DNA of 64,000 bases from Bretschneidera sinensis (Eukaryota; Streptophyta; Magnoliopsida; Brassicales; Akaniaceae). A program made the position numbers and the translations under genes. The stretch lies in the NCBI GenBank assembly GCA_023935145.1, contig CM043700.1:62397620-62461619 (forward strand). Direction: 5' to 3'. The notes beneath the pieces are model-generated. The model saw only the letters and a program-made list of their open reading frames with translations. It had not been told where the DNA came from and did no database searches. Below are positions 10,986 through 20,699 of the stretch, in pieces (within the stretch, counting starts at the first letter, position 1; each line of letters opens with the position of its first letter).

Positions 10986-11548
10986 CATACGCCTCAATCG
11001 TTAAAACATAAAAATAAAAATAAAAGCATATATTCCAAAGTAAAAGACATATACCCATAAAATAAATTCTTAAAATTTTGTTTTTGAGGATGTTTTTTTA
11101 ATGCCCAAGCGTGTCCCAAAATCACCATTGAAAACACTGATTATACCTTCTCAATATATTATGAAGATTGCCTTTCTAATTCTCTTTAAATTGATGTCTT
11201 TTTCTCCATTTTTGTAAATGATGAAGTTTGAGTGGAGATTAAAAAAAGTTACTTTAAATGAAAATTAAATCTTCGGCTCAGCATCGCCGATAAGACCCAA
11301 ATTTTTCACCGTTTATTGCATTTAAGAGGCGCGAGGTGGGTATTTTGTCCCAATAATTTTGTTTACTGAGATTTCATGATTGGGTATCAATGCGGTTGCC
11401 CAACGTTTGTTCCTTTTTAATTGAATTTTTAGTTGTCTAAAAAATTTAAAAACGCAAAAGGAAAAATAAAAGGCTCATAAATTAGGGCAAACAGCGCAGA
11501 ACTTATTGCTTTTTAAAAGTCCGAAAGGGAAGAAAGAAAAAATATGTA
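10986..11548. other. AT-rich intergenic DNA
   Basis: No gene or recognizable element. It has short direct-repeat wording and a G+C island near 11270-11340, but nothing I can name. Confidence 0.5.
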
Positions 11549-11697
11549 CAGTAATAAGTGGAAGTTCTTTTATGATATAGTGCCATGAGAGATGTATGAG
11601 ACAAGAATTCATCTCGTCGTTCGTTAAATAGTATAAGAACAGAAAGAAAAAAAATATTTTATTTTCATTCAAGGGTGAGATAGACCCTTGTATCATG

Positions 11698-12395
11698 TGT
11701 TGATGCCAAGAAATAGTTCGTGCTGACGTGGCCTAAGTGAGGACGTGGCTTGGGTGAGGACGCGACCTTGGTGGGGACGTGGGCTAGGTGAGAACGTGGC
11801 CTGGCCCTGCACAAGTAACAGAGGAAACTAAAGGCCCTCGGAAGGAGAGGAGGGGGAGACCTCTGAGGGCGCTCCGATGCTTAAGTTAGCAACGATTCAA
11901 AGGAGAAGCCGAGGGCTCAAGAGAAGCCGATGGCCTAAGTATATCAAGTATAAGTGCAGGTGTGTATGAATGCTTGGTGAGGTCCATACCTTGGCCCATT
12001 TATAGGCGTCTGCCAGTAGGGTGGTCATGATAGCGGGCTCGGGTGCGAGTGCGGTTGTAGGGTAGCTGCAAGGTGGCTGTCAGTCTGCAGGGTGGCTGAT
12101 AGCTTTGTAGGGTGGCTGGCGATAGTAGGGCGGCTGGCGACGGTAGGGCGATCGTAGGGGAAGTCCAGTCGTAGGTTTGCTGGGCCGTCCTTTACGGGCC
12201 TAGAGACTTCGTTGGGCCGGGGAATATATGGATCGCTTGCTCGGCCTGGGGAGGTCACTGGATCTGTTGAGTTTTTTGGAACACACAGCTGGATTTGGGG
12301 CTTGTTTGGGCCGGAGCCAGCTAGGCTTATATGGGCTGCTCGTTGGGCTTGAATACTTGGAGTATTATGGGCCTGGAGTATTATGGGCCATATCA
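11698..12395 (-). repeat. 3' LTR of the array-bearing element
   Basis: 698 bp, the same length as the right copy, with scattered substitutions between them. It contains the cttaagttagcaac and cccatttataggcg (TATA-like) motifs, and ends in gggccatatca (minus-strand start TGATATGG). Confidence 0.9.
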
Positions 12396-12413
12396 CAGGC
12401 CCCCCACTTACTT
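12396..12413 (-). other. Polypurine tract
   Basis: The minus strand reads AAGTAAGTGGGGGGCCTG directly before the 3' LTR. This is the expected place and composition for the plus-strand DNA priming tract. A near-identical tract sits beside the LTR at 20581. Confidence 0.8.
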
Positions 12414-12689
12414 GAGTATGTTTGCGTGCTTAAGGAAGTACTTTGAGGGACAGACTTGAAAGGGAGCTGAGGAGCATGACTCGGTTACGGGAGCCGGACC
12501 ATCGTTCTTGGGAGGTGAAGGGTCGTCTAGAGAGCAGAACAGTTTCTATAATTTGTAGGGTCAGACCTGCTTTAACTAACTACTCTTGAAAGTAGCGCCG
12601 TTGCCTTTGAAAGGTGAATAGTTGCCTGGAGAAACGAAAAGTCTCCTCGAAACCATAAAACCGTATTTAATTTGTATCGCTATGTTTTC

Positions 12690-13390
12690 TGGTCTTATAA
12701 GTAGGGGTCTTTGACACGTTTGGTTTTAAGCAGAAACGAGTTCAGTTTTTGTAGAGCTTGAGAGGGAGATATCACTTTCTGGTATTGGAAACATTGGTTT
12801 GGGTAATACCGAGGGTAATGATCTCAGAAAGAGAGGAATTATCACTCTCTTGAGGGTTCTATGGAAGCCAAAGAGGAAGACGAGGTTACACTGGAGAAGG
12901 ATCGTGGTTCGATGACCATGGTCTTCTCCATGATTTCAAACGAGGGTCAGGACCTCTTTCAGATTCGGAGTGGAGGCAAGGACCTCTTTCAGATTTCGAG
13001 TGGGAGCTGGGGGAGTTCCTTGTGCCGAGACCTTCTCCGTTTCAAGGAACAGAATAAGGGGGACACAGCCAACCCCAAAGGAGTACCACAGATTCATTTA
13101 AAATCCAGGGGGCTGTGTCTCTGGATGGTGGGCTCCTCGATCCCTTGAGTATATTGGGACGGAAGAAGAAGAGGGGTTGAGGAGGACACCCGGGGCTTGG
13201 GGCTGCACTTGTCATGTGAGCGCTTTCAGTCTTAGGCTCATGCCAGGAGCTTTTCAGGATTGTGCCAAGAGTTTGTAATCGGCACTACCTGAGGAGCCTG
13301 GCTTTTTATCATTTTCCTTGTACTTCGAGGCCGTTAGGGCCATATTAAGTTTGTACTTCGAGGTCGTTAGTTGTAATTCTCTGAATAAAA
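12690..13390 (+). CDS. Antisense transcription unit with 95-codon ORF, function unknown
   Basis: On the plus strand, opposite to the element, there is a TATA box (cttataagtagggg, about 12694), then an ATG at 12861 opening a 95-codon frame to 13148, and an AATAAA at 13384-13389. The peptide is acidic at the start (MEAKEEDEVTLEKDRG) and holds a short internal repeat (DLFQI twice). It shows no recognizable domain. Its place beside the 3' LTR and its antisense direction parallel the antisense ORF of the Tat element at 22653-24745, so it may be a shrunken relative. Coding status is uncertain. Confidence 0.35.
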
Positions 13391-13499
13391 TGTCATTTCT
13401 TTCAATCTTTGCTTTGCATGATGTCTTTGCCTTTTATACTTGAGTTGATAAAACAAACTTGATTCTGGGCCCAAGGCCGAACGTTAGTAACGTAGATTA

Positions 13500-14215
13500 G
13501 TCCCTCAGATTTTTTGGATCATCTGGCCGAGCGATAGACAAGGCTCAGACTTTTGGAGAATCGTGCCGAGCGATAGATAAGGCTGGACTTTTGGAGAATC
13601 GTTGGAGAATCGTGCCGAGCGATAAACAAGGCTTGGACTTTTGGAGAACTGTTGGAGAATCATGCCGAGCGATAGACAAGGCTTGGACTTTTGGAGAATC
13701 GTTAGAGAATCATACCAAGCGATAGACAAGGCTCGGACTTTTGGAGGGCTGTTGGAGAATTGTGTCGAGCGATAGACAAGGCTCGAACTTTTGGAGAATC
13801 GTTGGAGAATCGTGCCGAGCGATAGACAAGGCTCGAACTTTTGGAGAATCGTTGGAGAATCATACCAAGCGATAGACAAGGCTCGGACTTTTGGAGGGCC
13901 GTTGGAGAATTGTGCCGAGCGATAGACAAGGCTCAAACTTTTGGAGAATCGTTGAAGAATCATGCTGAGCAATAGACAAGGCTCAGACTTTTGGAGAATC
14001 GTTGGAGAATCATACCGAGCGATAGACAAGGCTCGGACTTTTGGAGAATCGACCGAGCGTTGACAAGGCTCGGATTTTTGGAGATTCGATCGAGCATTGA
14101 CAAGGCTCGGATTTTTGGAGATTTGACCGAGCGTTGACAAGGCTCAGATTTTTGGAGAAACCTTGGAGAACATGGCCAAACGATAGACAAGGCTTAGACT
14201 TTTGGAGACTCCTTG
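13500..14215. repeat. Tandem array A, about 50-bp unit
   Basis: A run of repeats with unit like gccgagcgatagacaaggct plus cggacttttggagaatcgttggagaatc; adjacent starts (13764, 13814) give a 50-bp period. Because 50 is not a multiple of three, open frames cycle through three related peptides and long ORFs here are by-products. Each good unit has CCGAGC and GCTCGG facing each other, for example 14015-14020 and 14031-14036. Confidence 0.9.
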
Positions 14216-14244
14216 GCCGAGTGTATGCAAAGCAGATCATACAC

Positions 14245-14825
14245 TCGGACCTTGGAGATGCTTGGCCGTGCGCACTATTGCACACTGATGCTCGGCCTGT
14301 GTACACAAGTGTGCACCGAAGTTGGGATGAGGCTGAGCGTATGAAAACATGTATCAACGCTCAGACTTGAGTGTGCACGCGATTGCTTGGCCATGTGTAC
14401 TGTTGCACACTGAAGCTTGGACTAGGTGCACTAGTGTGCGCTAAAGTTCGGACGAGGCTCGGACTCGACTGAGCGTATGAGCACATGTGCACACACTCTG
14501 ACTTTTGGTGTGCGCACGCTCTCCTGGCTGTGCGCACTATTGAGCACTGAAGTTGGGGTTGTGTGCACTAAAGTTCGGACGAGGCTCGGACTTGGCCGAG
14601 CGTATGAGCACATGTGCACACACTCGGACTTTTGGTGTGCGTGTGCTCTCTTGGCTGTGCGCACTATTGCGCACTGATGCAGGGATGTCTGCACTAGTGT
14701 GCACTAAAGCTCGGGTGAGGCTCGGACTTGGCCGAGCGTATGAGCACATGTGCACACACTCAAAATTTTGGTGTGCGCACGCTCTCCTGGCTGTGCGTAC
14801 TATTGCGCACTGATGCAGGGACTGT
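14245..14825. repeat. Tandem array B, about 127-136-bp unit
   Basis: Successive copies of gagcgtatgagcacatgtgc begin at about 14471, 14598 and 14734. The unit contains GCTCGG-acttgg-CCGAGC (14584-14601), a perfect GCACATGTGC palindrome and many gtgtgcgcac dinucleotide-rich stretches. Open frames across it are repeat-driven. Confidence 0.85.
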
Positions 14826-15190
14826 GTGCACTATGGTGCTCGGTCGTGCACATTTAGCAACTGCTCGGACAGGGGCATGTGCACTATAGCGCTCGGTCGT
14901 GCACACTTAGTAACCGCTCGGACAAGGGCGTGTGCACTATGGCGCTCGGTCGTGCACACTTAATAACCGTTCAGACAAGGCCGTGTGCACTATGGCGCTC
15001 GGTCGTGCACACTTAGTAACCGTTCGGACAGGGGCGTGTGCACTATGGCGCTCGACCGTGCACACTTAGTAACCGTTTGGACAGGGATGTGTGCACTATA
15101 GCGCTCGGCCATGCACACTTAGCAACCGTTCGGACAAGGACGTGTGCACTATGGTGCTCGACCGTGCATACTTAGTAACCGCTGGCGTGG
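14824..15190. repeat. Tandem array C, 53-bp unit, about seven copies
   Basis: The phrase gcactatggcgctcggtcgt recurs with starts at 14828, 14881 and 14934, a 53-bp period. Each unit has 8-bp inverted arms GTGTGCAC and GTGCACAC (for example 14930-14937 and 14952-14959) around a loop containing gctcggt. Confidence 0.9.
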
Positions 15191-16230
15191 CCGAGGGCGA
15201 TGCTGAGGCCGAGGTCGAGATGAGCGTTAAGCAAGGCTCGGACTTTGGAGGAGACTTGGCCGAGTGTATACAACGCAGTTCATACGCTCGGACTTTGGGC
15301 GAGGGCGATACCGAGGCCGAGATGAGCGTTAAGCAAGGCTCGAACTTTGGAGGGGACATGGCCGAGCGTATACAACTCAGTTCATACGCTCGAACTTTGG
15401 GCGAGGCCAAGGCCGGGGCGAGGGTGATGCCGAGGCCAGGGCGAGGGCGATGCCGATACGAGCATTAAGTAAGGCTCAGATTTGGAGGAGACTTGGCCGA
15501 GCGTATATAGCGCAGTTCATACGCTCGGACTTTGGGCGAGGTTGAGGCTGAGGCCGGGGCGAGGTCGAGGCTAAGATCGAGGCCGGGGCGAAAGTAATGC
15601 CAAGGTGAGGGCGATGCCGAAGTCGAGGCCGAGACTGAGGCCGAGGCTGGGGCGAGGGTGATACCGAGGTCGAGGCGAGGGCGATACCGAAGCCGAGGCT
15701 GAGATTGAGGCCGAGGCCGACGGGGCGAGGGCGATGCCGAGATGAGCGTTAAGCAAGGCTCAGACTTTGGAGGAGACTTGGCCTAGCATATACAACGCAG
15801 TTCATACACTCGGACTTTGGGCGAGGTTGAGGCCGAGGCCAGGATGAGGCCGAGGCTGAGACCGAGGCCGAGGAGAGGGTGATGCCGAGGTCGAGGCCGA
15901 GATGAGCGTTAAGCAAGGCTTGGACTTTGAAGGGGACTTGGCCGAGCGTATACAACTCAGTTCATACGCTCGAACTTTGGGCGAGGTCGAGGCCGGGGTG
16001 AGGGCGATGTCGAGGCCGAGGCCGGGGCGAAGGCCATGCCGAGGTCGAGGCTGACGGGGCGAAGGCGATACCGAGATGAGCGTTAAGCAAGGCTCGGACT
16101 TTGGAGGAGACTTGGCCGAGCGTATACAATGCAGTTTATACGCTCGGACTTTGGGCGAGGTTGAGGCCGAGGCTGAGATGAGGGCGATGCCGAGGCTAGA
16201 GCGAGGTCGAGGCCGAGGGTGTGAGAACAC
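15190..16230. repeat. Array D: long irregular units with gaggcc microsatellite
   Basis: About six copies of gatgagcgttaagcaaggct and the following block ending in catacgctcggactttgggcg are separated by variable G+C-rich runs of gaggccgag/ggcgagggc repeats. Units vary from about 100 to 290 bases. GCTCGG and CCGAGC face each other inside the block (16092-16097, 16116-16121). Frames are open only because of the repeat. Confidence 0.85.
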
Positions 16231-16351
16231 TTGCAAATGCTCGGCCATGCACTCTAAACTTCAAAGTGTTCAGCATGGGGTCGGACAGCTTGGCATTGCA
16301 ACAGATGAGTTCTTTAGATTTCTTCGCTTTTACTGTAGCGAGAGATTGTGG

Positions 16352-16370
16352 TTTCCCACAGACGGCGCCA
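16352..16370 (-). other. Primer-binding site
   Basis: The minus strand reads TGGCGCCGTCTGTGGGAAA three bases inside the 5' LTR. The TGGCGCC start is shared with several plant gypsy primer sites. It fixes the element's orientation as minus. The tRNA is not assigned here. Confidence 0.8.
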
Positions 16371-16373
16371 ATC

Positions 16374-17071
16374 TGTTGATGCCAAGAAACGGTTAGTGCT
16401 GACGTGGCCTAAGTGAGGACGTGGCCTGGGTGAGGACACGACCTTAGTGGGGACGTGGGCTAGGTGAGAACGTGGCCTGGCCCTGCACGAGTAACAGAGG
16501 GAACTAAAGGCCCTCGGAAGGAGATGAGGGGGAGACCTCCGAGGGCGCTTCGATGCTTAAGTTAGCAACGATTCAAATGAGAAGCCAAGGGCTCAAGAGA
16601 AGCCGATGGCCTAAGTATATCAAGTATAAGTGCAGGTGTGTATGAATACCTGGTGAGGTCCATACCTTGGCCCATTTATAGGCGTCTGCCAGTAGGGTGG
16701 TCATGATAGCGGGCTCGGGCGAGAGTGCGGCTGTAGGGTAGCTGCAGGGTGGCTGTCAGTCTGCAGGGTGGCGAATAGCTTTGTAGGGTGGCTGGTGACA
16801 GTAGGGCGGCTGGCGACGGTAGGGCGGCCGTAGGGGAGGTCCAGTCGTAGGTTTGCTGGGCCGTCCTTTACGGGCCTGGAGACTTCTTTGGGCCGGGGAA
16901 TATATGGATCGCTTGCCCCGCCTGGGGAGGTCACTAGATCTGTTGAGTCTTTTGGAGCACACAGCTGGGTTTGGGGCTTGTTTGGGCCGGAGCCAGCTGG
17001 GCTTATATGGGCCGCTCGTTGGGCTTGAATACTTGGAGTATTCTGGGCTTGGAGTATTCTGGGCCATATCA
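16374..17071 (-). repeat. 5' LTR of the array-bearing element
   Basis: 698 bp, starting TGATATGGCCCAGAATACTCC-like on the minus strand and ending GGCATCAACA. It matches the 11698-12395 copy throughout with scattered differences and carries the same TATA-like and gatgcttaagttag motifs. Confidence 0.9.
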
Positions 17072-17120
17072 CCATGTATCTCTCATGGTATTGTACCAGA
17101 CAAAAACTTCTCAGTAATAA

Positions 17121-18270
17121 AAATGATTAAAGACCATCTCAAAATCAAGGATTTACATCTGGAAAGTTGGAAACAGAATATCAAAATTTATAGTAGAAAT
17201 ATAAATCTTAACTGCTGAATTAGTTGTTATTGTTGTACTATTATTGTGCTTCATAAATATTTATTACATGTTATTTGGTTTAATAATAATTATAAAAAGA
17301 CTATTTAATTAATGACTTACAAGTTACAAAATATAAAAATAAAAAATTATATATAATTTATATATAAATATTTATAAAATTATAATTATAATTTATATAC
17401 TTTAAAAAGTTAATAAAAATACTAAAATTTATTGAAAATTAATTTATTTAAATTTTAATTATTATTATTTTAATTATTTATTTATTATTATTTTATTAAC
17501 ATTTTGAAACGTCTTAACGTACTAAAAGTTTTATGCGGTGACGTCTCAAGCATTACATATCTCTTTTTTTGAAGAAAAACATCTCGTCAAACATATTCAT
17601 CTCTTAAAACGTCGTGTATATTCTTTATCTTTTATATTAAGGGTTTTTTTTTTTTGCCCTTTGGAGGAGGGGTGTTGAACCCCTCATTTTTAAAGCATGG
17701 CTCAGCCCCTGCTTATTGGGTAGTGTCTCTACTCCCTTGCAATGTTTATGATAAAACTAATAGGGTTTGATGAAAAGCAATGATAGAATTACAAAGTGAG
17801 AGTTTTTTAAAAGGGAGATGCTATATTCAGGCTAGAATTTTCTCAAGACGTTCGAAATTTTGTTTTTTTTTAAAAAAAAATATTAGATGACAAATTTTTG
17901 ATACAATATGACAAAATTTTCTATGTTGGAAGCTAAATCAATAATAGAGGATATGGATTACTAATCTAATATGAATAATTATTATTGAATGATTTTATGA
18001 ATGACATGGTACGACTATTCTATTTAATAATTTTTTGTAGATAGAGTTTACCTTTAGATTATAACAAGTTTAATAGCACGTCAACAATCAATATAAAATA
18101 TATGAGTGGTGTTATTGGTATTCCAAATATTGTTATTGACATTCTTTTTATTTGTTTGATTTACAATAATGTACGTAATTGAAGTTAAATGCTTTTGAAG
18201 ATACAATATAATTAAGAATATTATTGTAAGTATAAGTACCAAAACAAAATAAGAGAAATGTCAATACCAA
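17121..18270. other. AT-rich intergenic DNA
   Basis: Mostly AT-rich simple sequence. At 17640-17745 there is a T12-like run beside gttgaacccc, whose reverse complement resembles a Pol III B box with an A tail, a possible SINE end. Nothing else is recognized. Confidence 0.5.
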
Positions 18271-18514
18271 TTTTTTTTGTACTGAAAATTGGTAAGTAGG
18301 TAGGCTACCCCACATACACGTTAGGAACCATTGAGCCTCAGCACACAGAGTGAATCTAGAGTAGTCCCCACCGCACCTATGTCAGGGCCGAAGTTAAGGA
18401 CCATTCCACACTTTGTGCTTTGAAAGCTTAGGTGTAGCACCAACAAACGCCTATAAGGAAACTCAAACTTCAGCATTTCTAGCATGGTAAACGAACTCTT
18501 ACCACTGAACTAAA
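18271..18514 (-). mobile_element. tRNA-derived SINE
   Basis: On the minus strand the element begins TTTAGTTCAGTGGTAAGAG (A box, 18514-18495), has a degenerate B box GAAGTTTGAGTTTCC about 35 bases on (near 18470-18457), then a body of about 180 bases and an A8 tail (T8 at 18271-18278). This is the architecture of a tRNA-derived, Pol III-transcribed SINE. It encodes nothing and depends on LINE enzymes. Target duplications are not clear. Confidence 0.7.
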
Positions 18515-20085
18515 TGTTTGTTGGTATCAAGAACAATTTTTGAAGTATCAATAACATCATCCATCCAATATGTATACTTTTAAAACTTTCAAAAAAATTA
18601 AAAGCACCTCAAGTTACATGCTAGTAATTTCAAGATTTGGTGACTTAAAGTATAAAAATAGATGAATGGTCTTTAGTACAACATGAGCAAAAAAATTATC
18701 TTTAGTAGGTATGTAAAGGTAATTTGGAAAGTATAAAAAATTCCTTAGCAAATTAGTCTGCATATGAAAAATTAACTCTAACCACCGAAAAAACTTCATA
18801 GAATAACTATAAAATCGTTAGTTTCAATCCTTATATCCACGAATAATCAAATTACAAAGATTTTCTTTGCGAATTCTTTAGACCAGACATGGATGGCCCA
18901 CTATTGATCTGTCCAAAAAAATAAACTTAATACGGTATGCGTAAGTTGACCCATAATATCACTTTACCGTTAGAAAAAAATAACTCTTCACGAAATTTAA
19001 ATAAAAGATTAGTTAGAGGGTAAATGAATTTCTATAAAAAAAAATAATTAAAAAAGAGTTTAATTTCACGGTCAAGAAAAATATACAAAAATCAAACTGA
19101 AAAAGTTTAAATTCTTCCTACTTTCACAACAAAAAATGGCTTAATTTCCTGGTATATGATGGTTAGAGTGTTCTCTTGTTGACAATTCCATTACGAAGAA
19201 TACATAAGCAGTAAAAGATAAAAATGATTAACCCAAAAAGAAATTAAAAGATATTGTAAAGAATAAAGATAAAAAAGAAGGGATCACAATAATTGGATTC
19301 TGACTCCTTTTGTTTACAGTAGAGTGAGATCGACTTTTTATTTGGTGACATGAATCAATATTTATGATTGACCTTTTTATATAGACTAGTTCACACATCG
19401 ATGATAAATAAACTATTATTGTTTTAATTCAAACAATTTTTACTATAAAAAATAAAAATGGCAGAAAAGATCTCCTTGATCACATTAGTATTTAGTACCA
19501 TGCTCTTAATTCTTAGACGAAATGGAATAGTACTAGTGTTAGCAACTTTGAAAGTACACATGCTATATAGGGATAATTTCACAAAAGATTTTTAGATTAT
19601 TTTTTATTAGCATTTAAATTTTTAAACTATAATTTTGATATCAAAAAATTTTAAACTTTTAATTAATTGTAATGTAACTTTTATATGTATTATTTATTAA
19701 TGAAATTGTCTTAACCACTTAGCAATATGAAGAATTTGATCATAATTTTTTATACACCATTTAAAGATCATTGTGATTTACCGTGAGAAGAAAAAAGATA
19801 TAAAAAAAATTACTACTGAATTTTTTTTAAAAAAAATTATTTAATACCGATAAATCACAAAAAAATAGCACATAAGTGGAAAATTCTCAAAAAATTATTA
19901 AATGATTTCTAAATGGTTTATAAAGTTTATTGGAATCTTTATTTAATGTATTCAATCATCTCAATGTGACAAAATAAACATTATATTGATAAATGGGATA
20001 GCATTACAACTAATCGAAAGTTTAAGGATTTTTGGTATCAAATTTTTAGTTAGGGATCTAAATGCTATAGAACAATAATTCAAAG
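18515..20085. other. AT-rich intergenic DNA
   Basis: Very AT-rich with stops in all frames. I see no gene or structured element here. Confidence 0.6.
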
Positions 20086-20581
20086 TGTTGATGCCAAAAA
20101 TAAGCTCGTTGGGAGAGGAGATCTGGATGCTGGATCTGCATGCAATAAATGGAGATGGGTGATCTAAAAAGTCACCGGATGGAGAGATGGATGGTGCCTC
20201 CGGAGACTCTCCGATGCTTAAGTTAATATTCTGATTTTTGGGAGAGAGATAAAGAGGACGAGAGAGAGAGTTGATATGCAAATAATGGACAACTGAGAGT
20301 TGGTTTTTGTGCGTACCTTGAGACCCTTATTTATAGTCTTGTGGAGGAATCAAATCGGTTATTTGCAATCATTTTCCTTTCAGGGGGAGACGACACGATC
20401 CCGAGAATATCGCGTGTGGGTTATTGTGCCTTGATACATAGGATGACAGCTGGCCATAACGGCCTTGTGATGATAACAAATTACTTTTATGTCCTTTGCC
20501 AAGTGTCATCATCGAGTTGCATGATCTTTAAAGAGCCTTTTCATCCACGTGTGTATTGGAGCGTAAATTTCTCCTACATCA
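20086..20581 (-). repeat. 3' LTR of the Tat element
   Basis: 496 bp, TGATGTAGGAG...GGCATCAACA on the minus strand. It shares gatgcttaagtta and cttatttatagtc (TATA-like) motifs with the LTRs at 1894 and 11698. The second LTR is not visible in recognizable form. Confidence 0.8.
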
Positions 20582-20600
20582 GATGCCCCCCACTTCCTTA
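20582..20600 (-). other. Polypurine tract of the Tat element
   Basis: The minus strand reads AAGGAAGTGGGGGGCATC against the LTR start, nearly identical to the tract at 12396. It marks the 3' LTR and the orientation. Confidence 0.75.
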
Positions 20601-20699
20601 AGTGCATTTATATGCTTGAGGAAGTAAGAATAATGGAGCTTGTGTAATGTTTAAGGTTGTTTTTGCATTCTTTTGGAGATTGTTCTGAGATTTTTGTAA

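Larger units (their letters stand above)
11698..17071 (-). mobile_element. Complete non-autonomous LTR retroelement packed with tandem arrays
   Basis: Two 698-bp LTRs (11698-12395 and 16374-17071) in the same orientation begin TGATATGGCC and end GGCATCAACA on the minus strand. A primer-binding site follows the right LTR and a purine tract precedes the left one, so transcription would run right to left. Flanking 5-mers are TCATG and CCATG, a target duplication with one mismatch. The interior has no gag or pol; it consists of an antisense ORF region (12690-13390) and four different tandem arrays (13500-16230). It must have used enzymes of another element. LTR and primer-site wording tie it to the Tat-like elements at 1-2195 and 20086. 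Confidence 0.88.
11549..17120. mobile_element. MITE-like inverted-repeat element split by an LTR element
   Basis: If the LTR element 11698-17071 is removed, the flanks form an inverted repeat. The left arm 11574-11600 (ccatgagagat core) pairs with right-flank sequence (atctctcatgg at about 17079) continuing outward through gaagtt/aacttc. At least 21 of 26 bases pair in the inner arm by eye. The pre-insertion unit would be about 190 bases. The outer ends and target duplication of the MITE are not certain. Only 11549-11697 and 17072-17120 belong to it. Confidence 0.5.

Noticed and set aside
13505..14357. Long minus-strand frames (up to 211 codons) in array A
   Set aside because: The 50-bp repeat cycles through three frames without stops; the peptides are the same repeat read in three phases. 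No start context or domain.
17640..17745. Possible second SINE with B box and A tail
   Set aside because: The minus strand has GGTTCAACACC and an A run, but no A box at the right distance. Left as a remark only.
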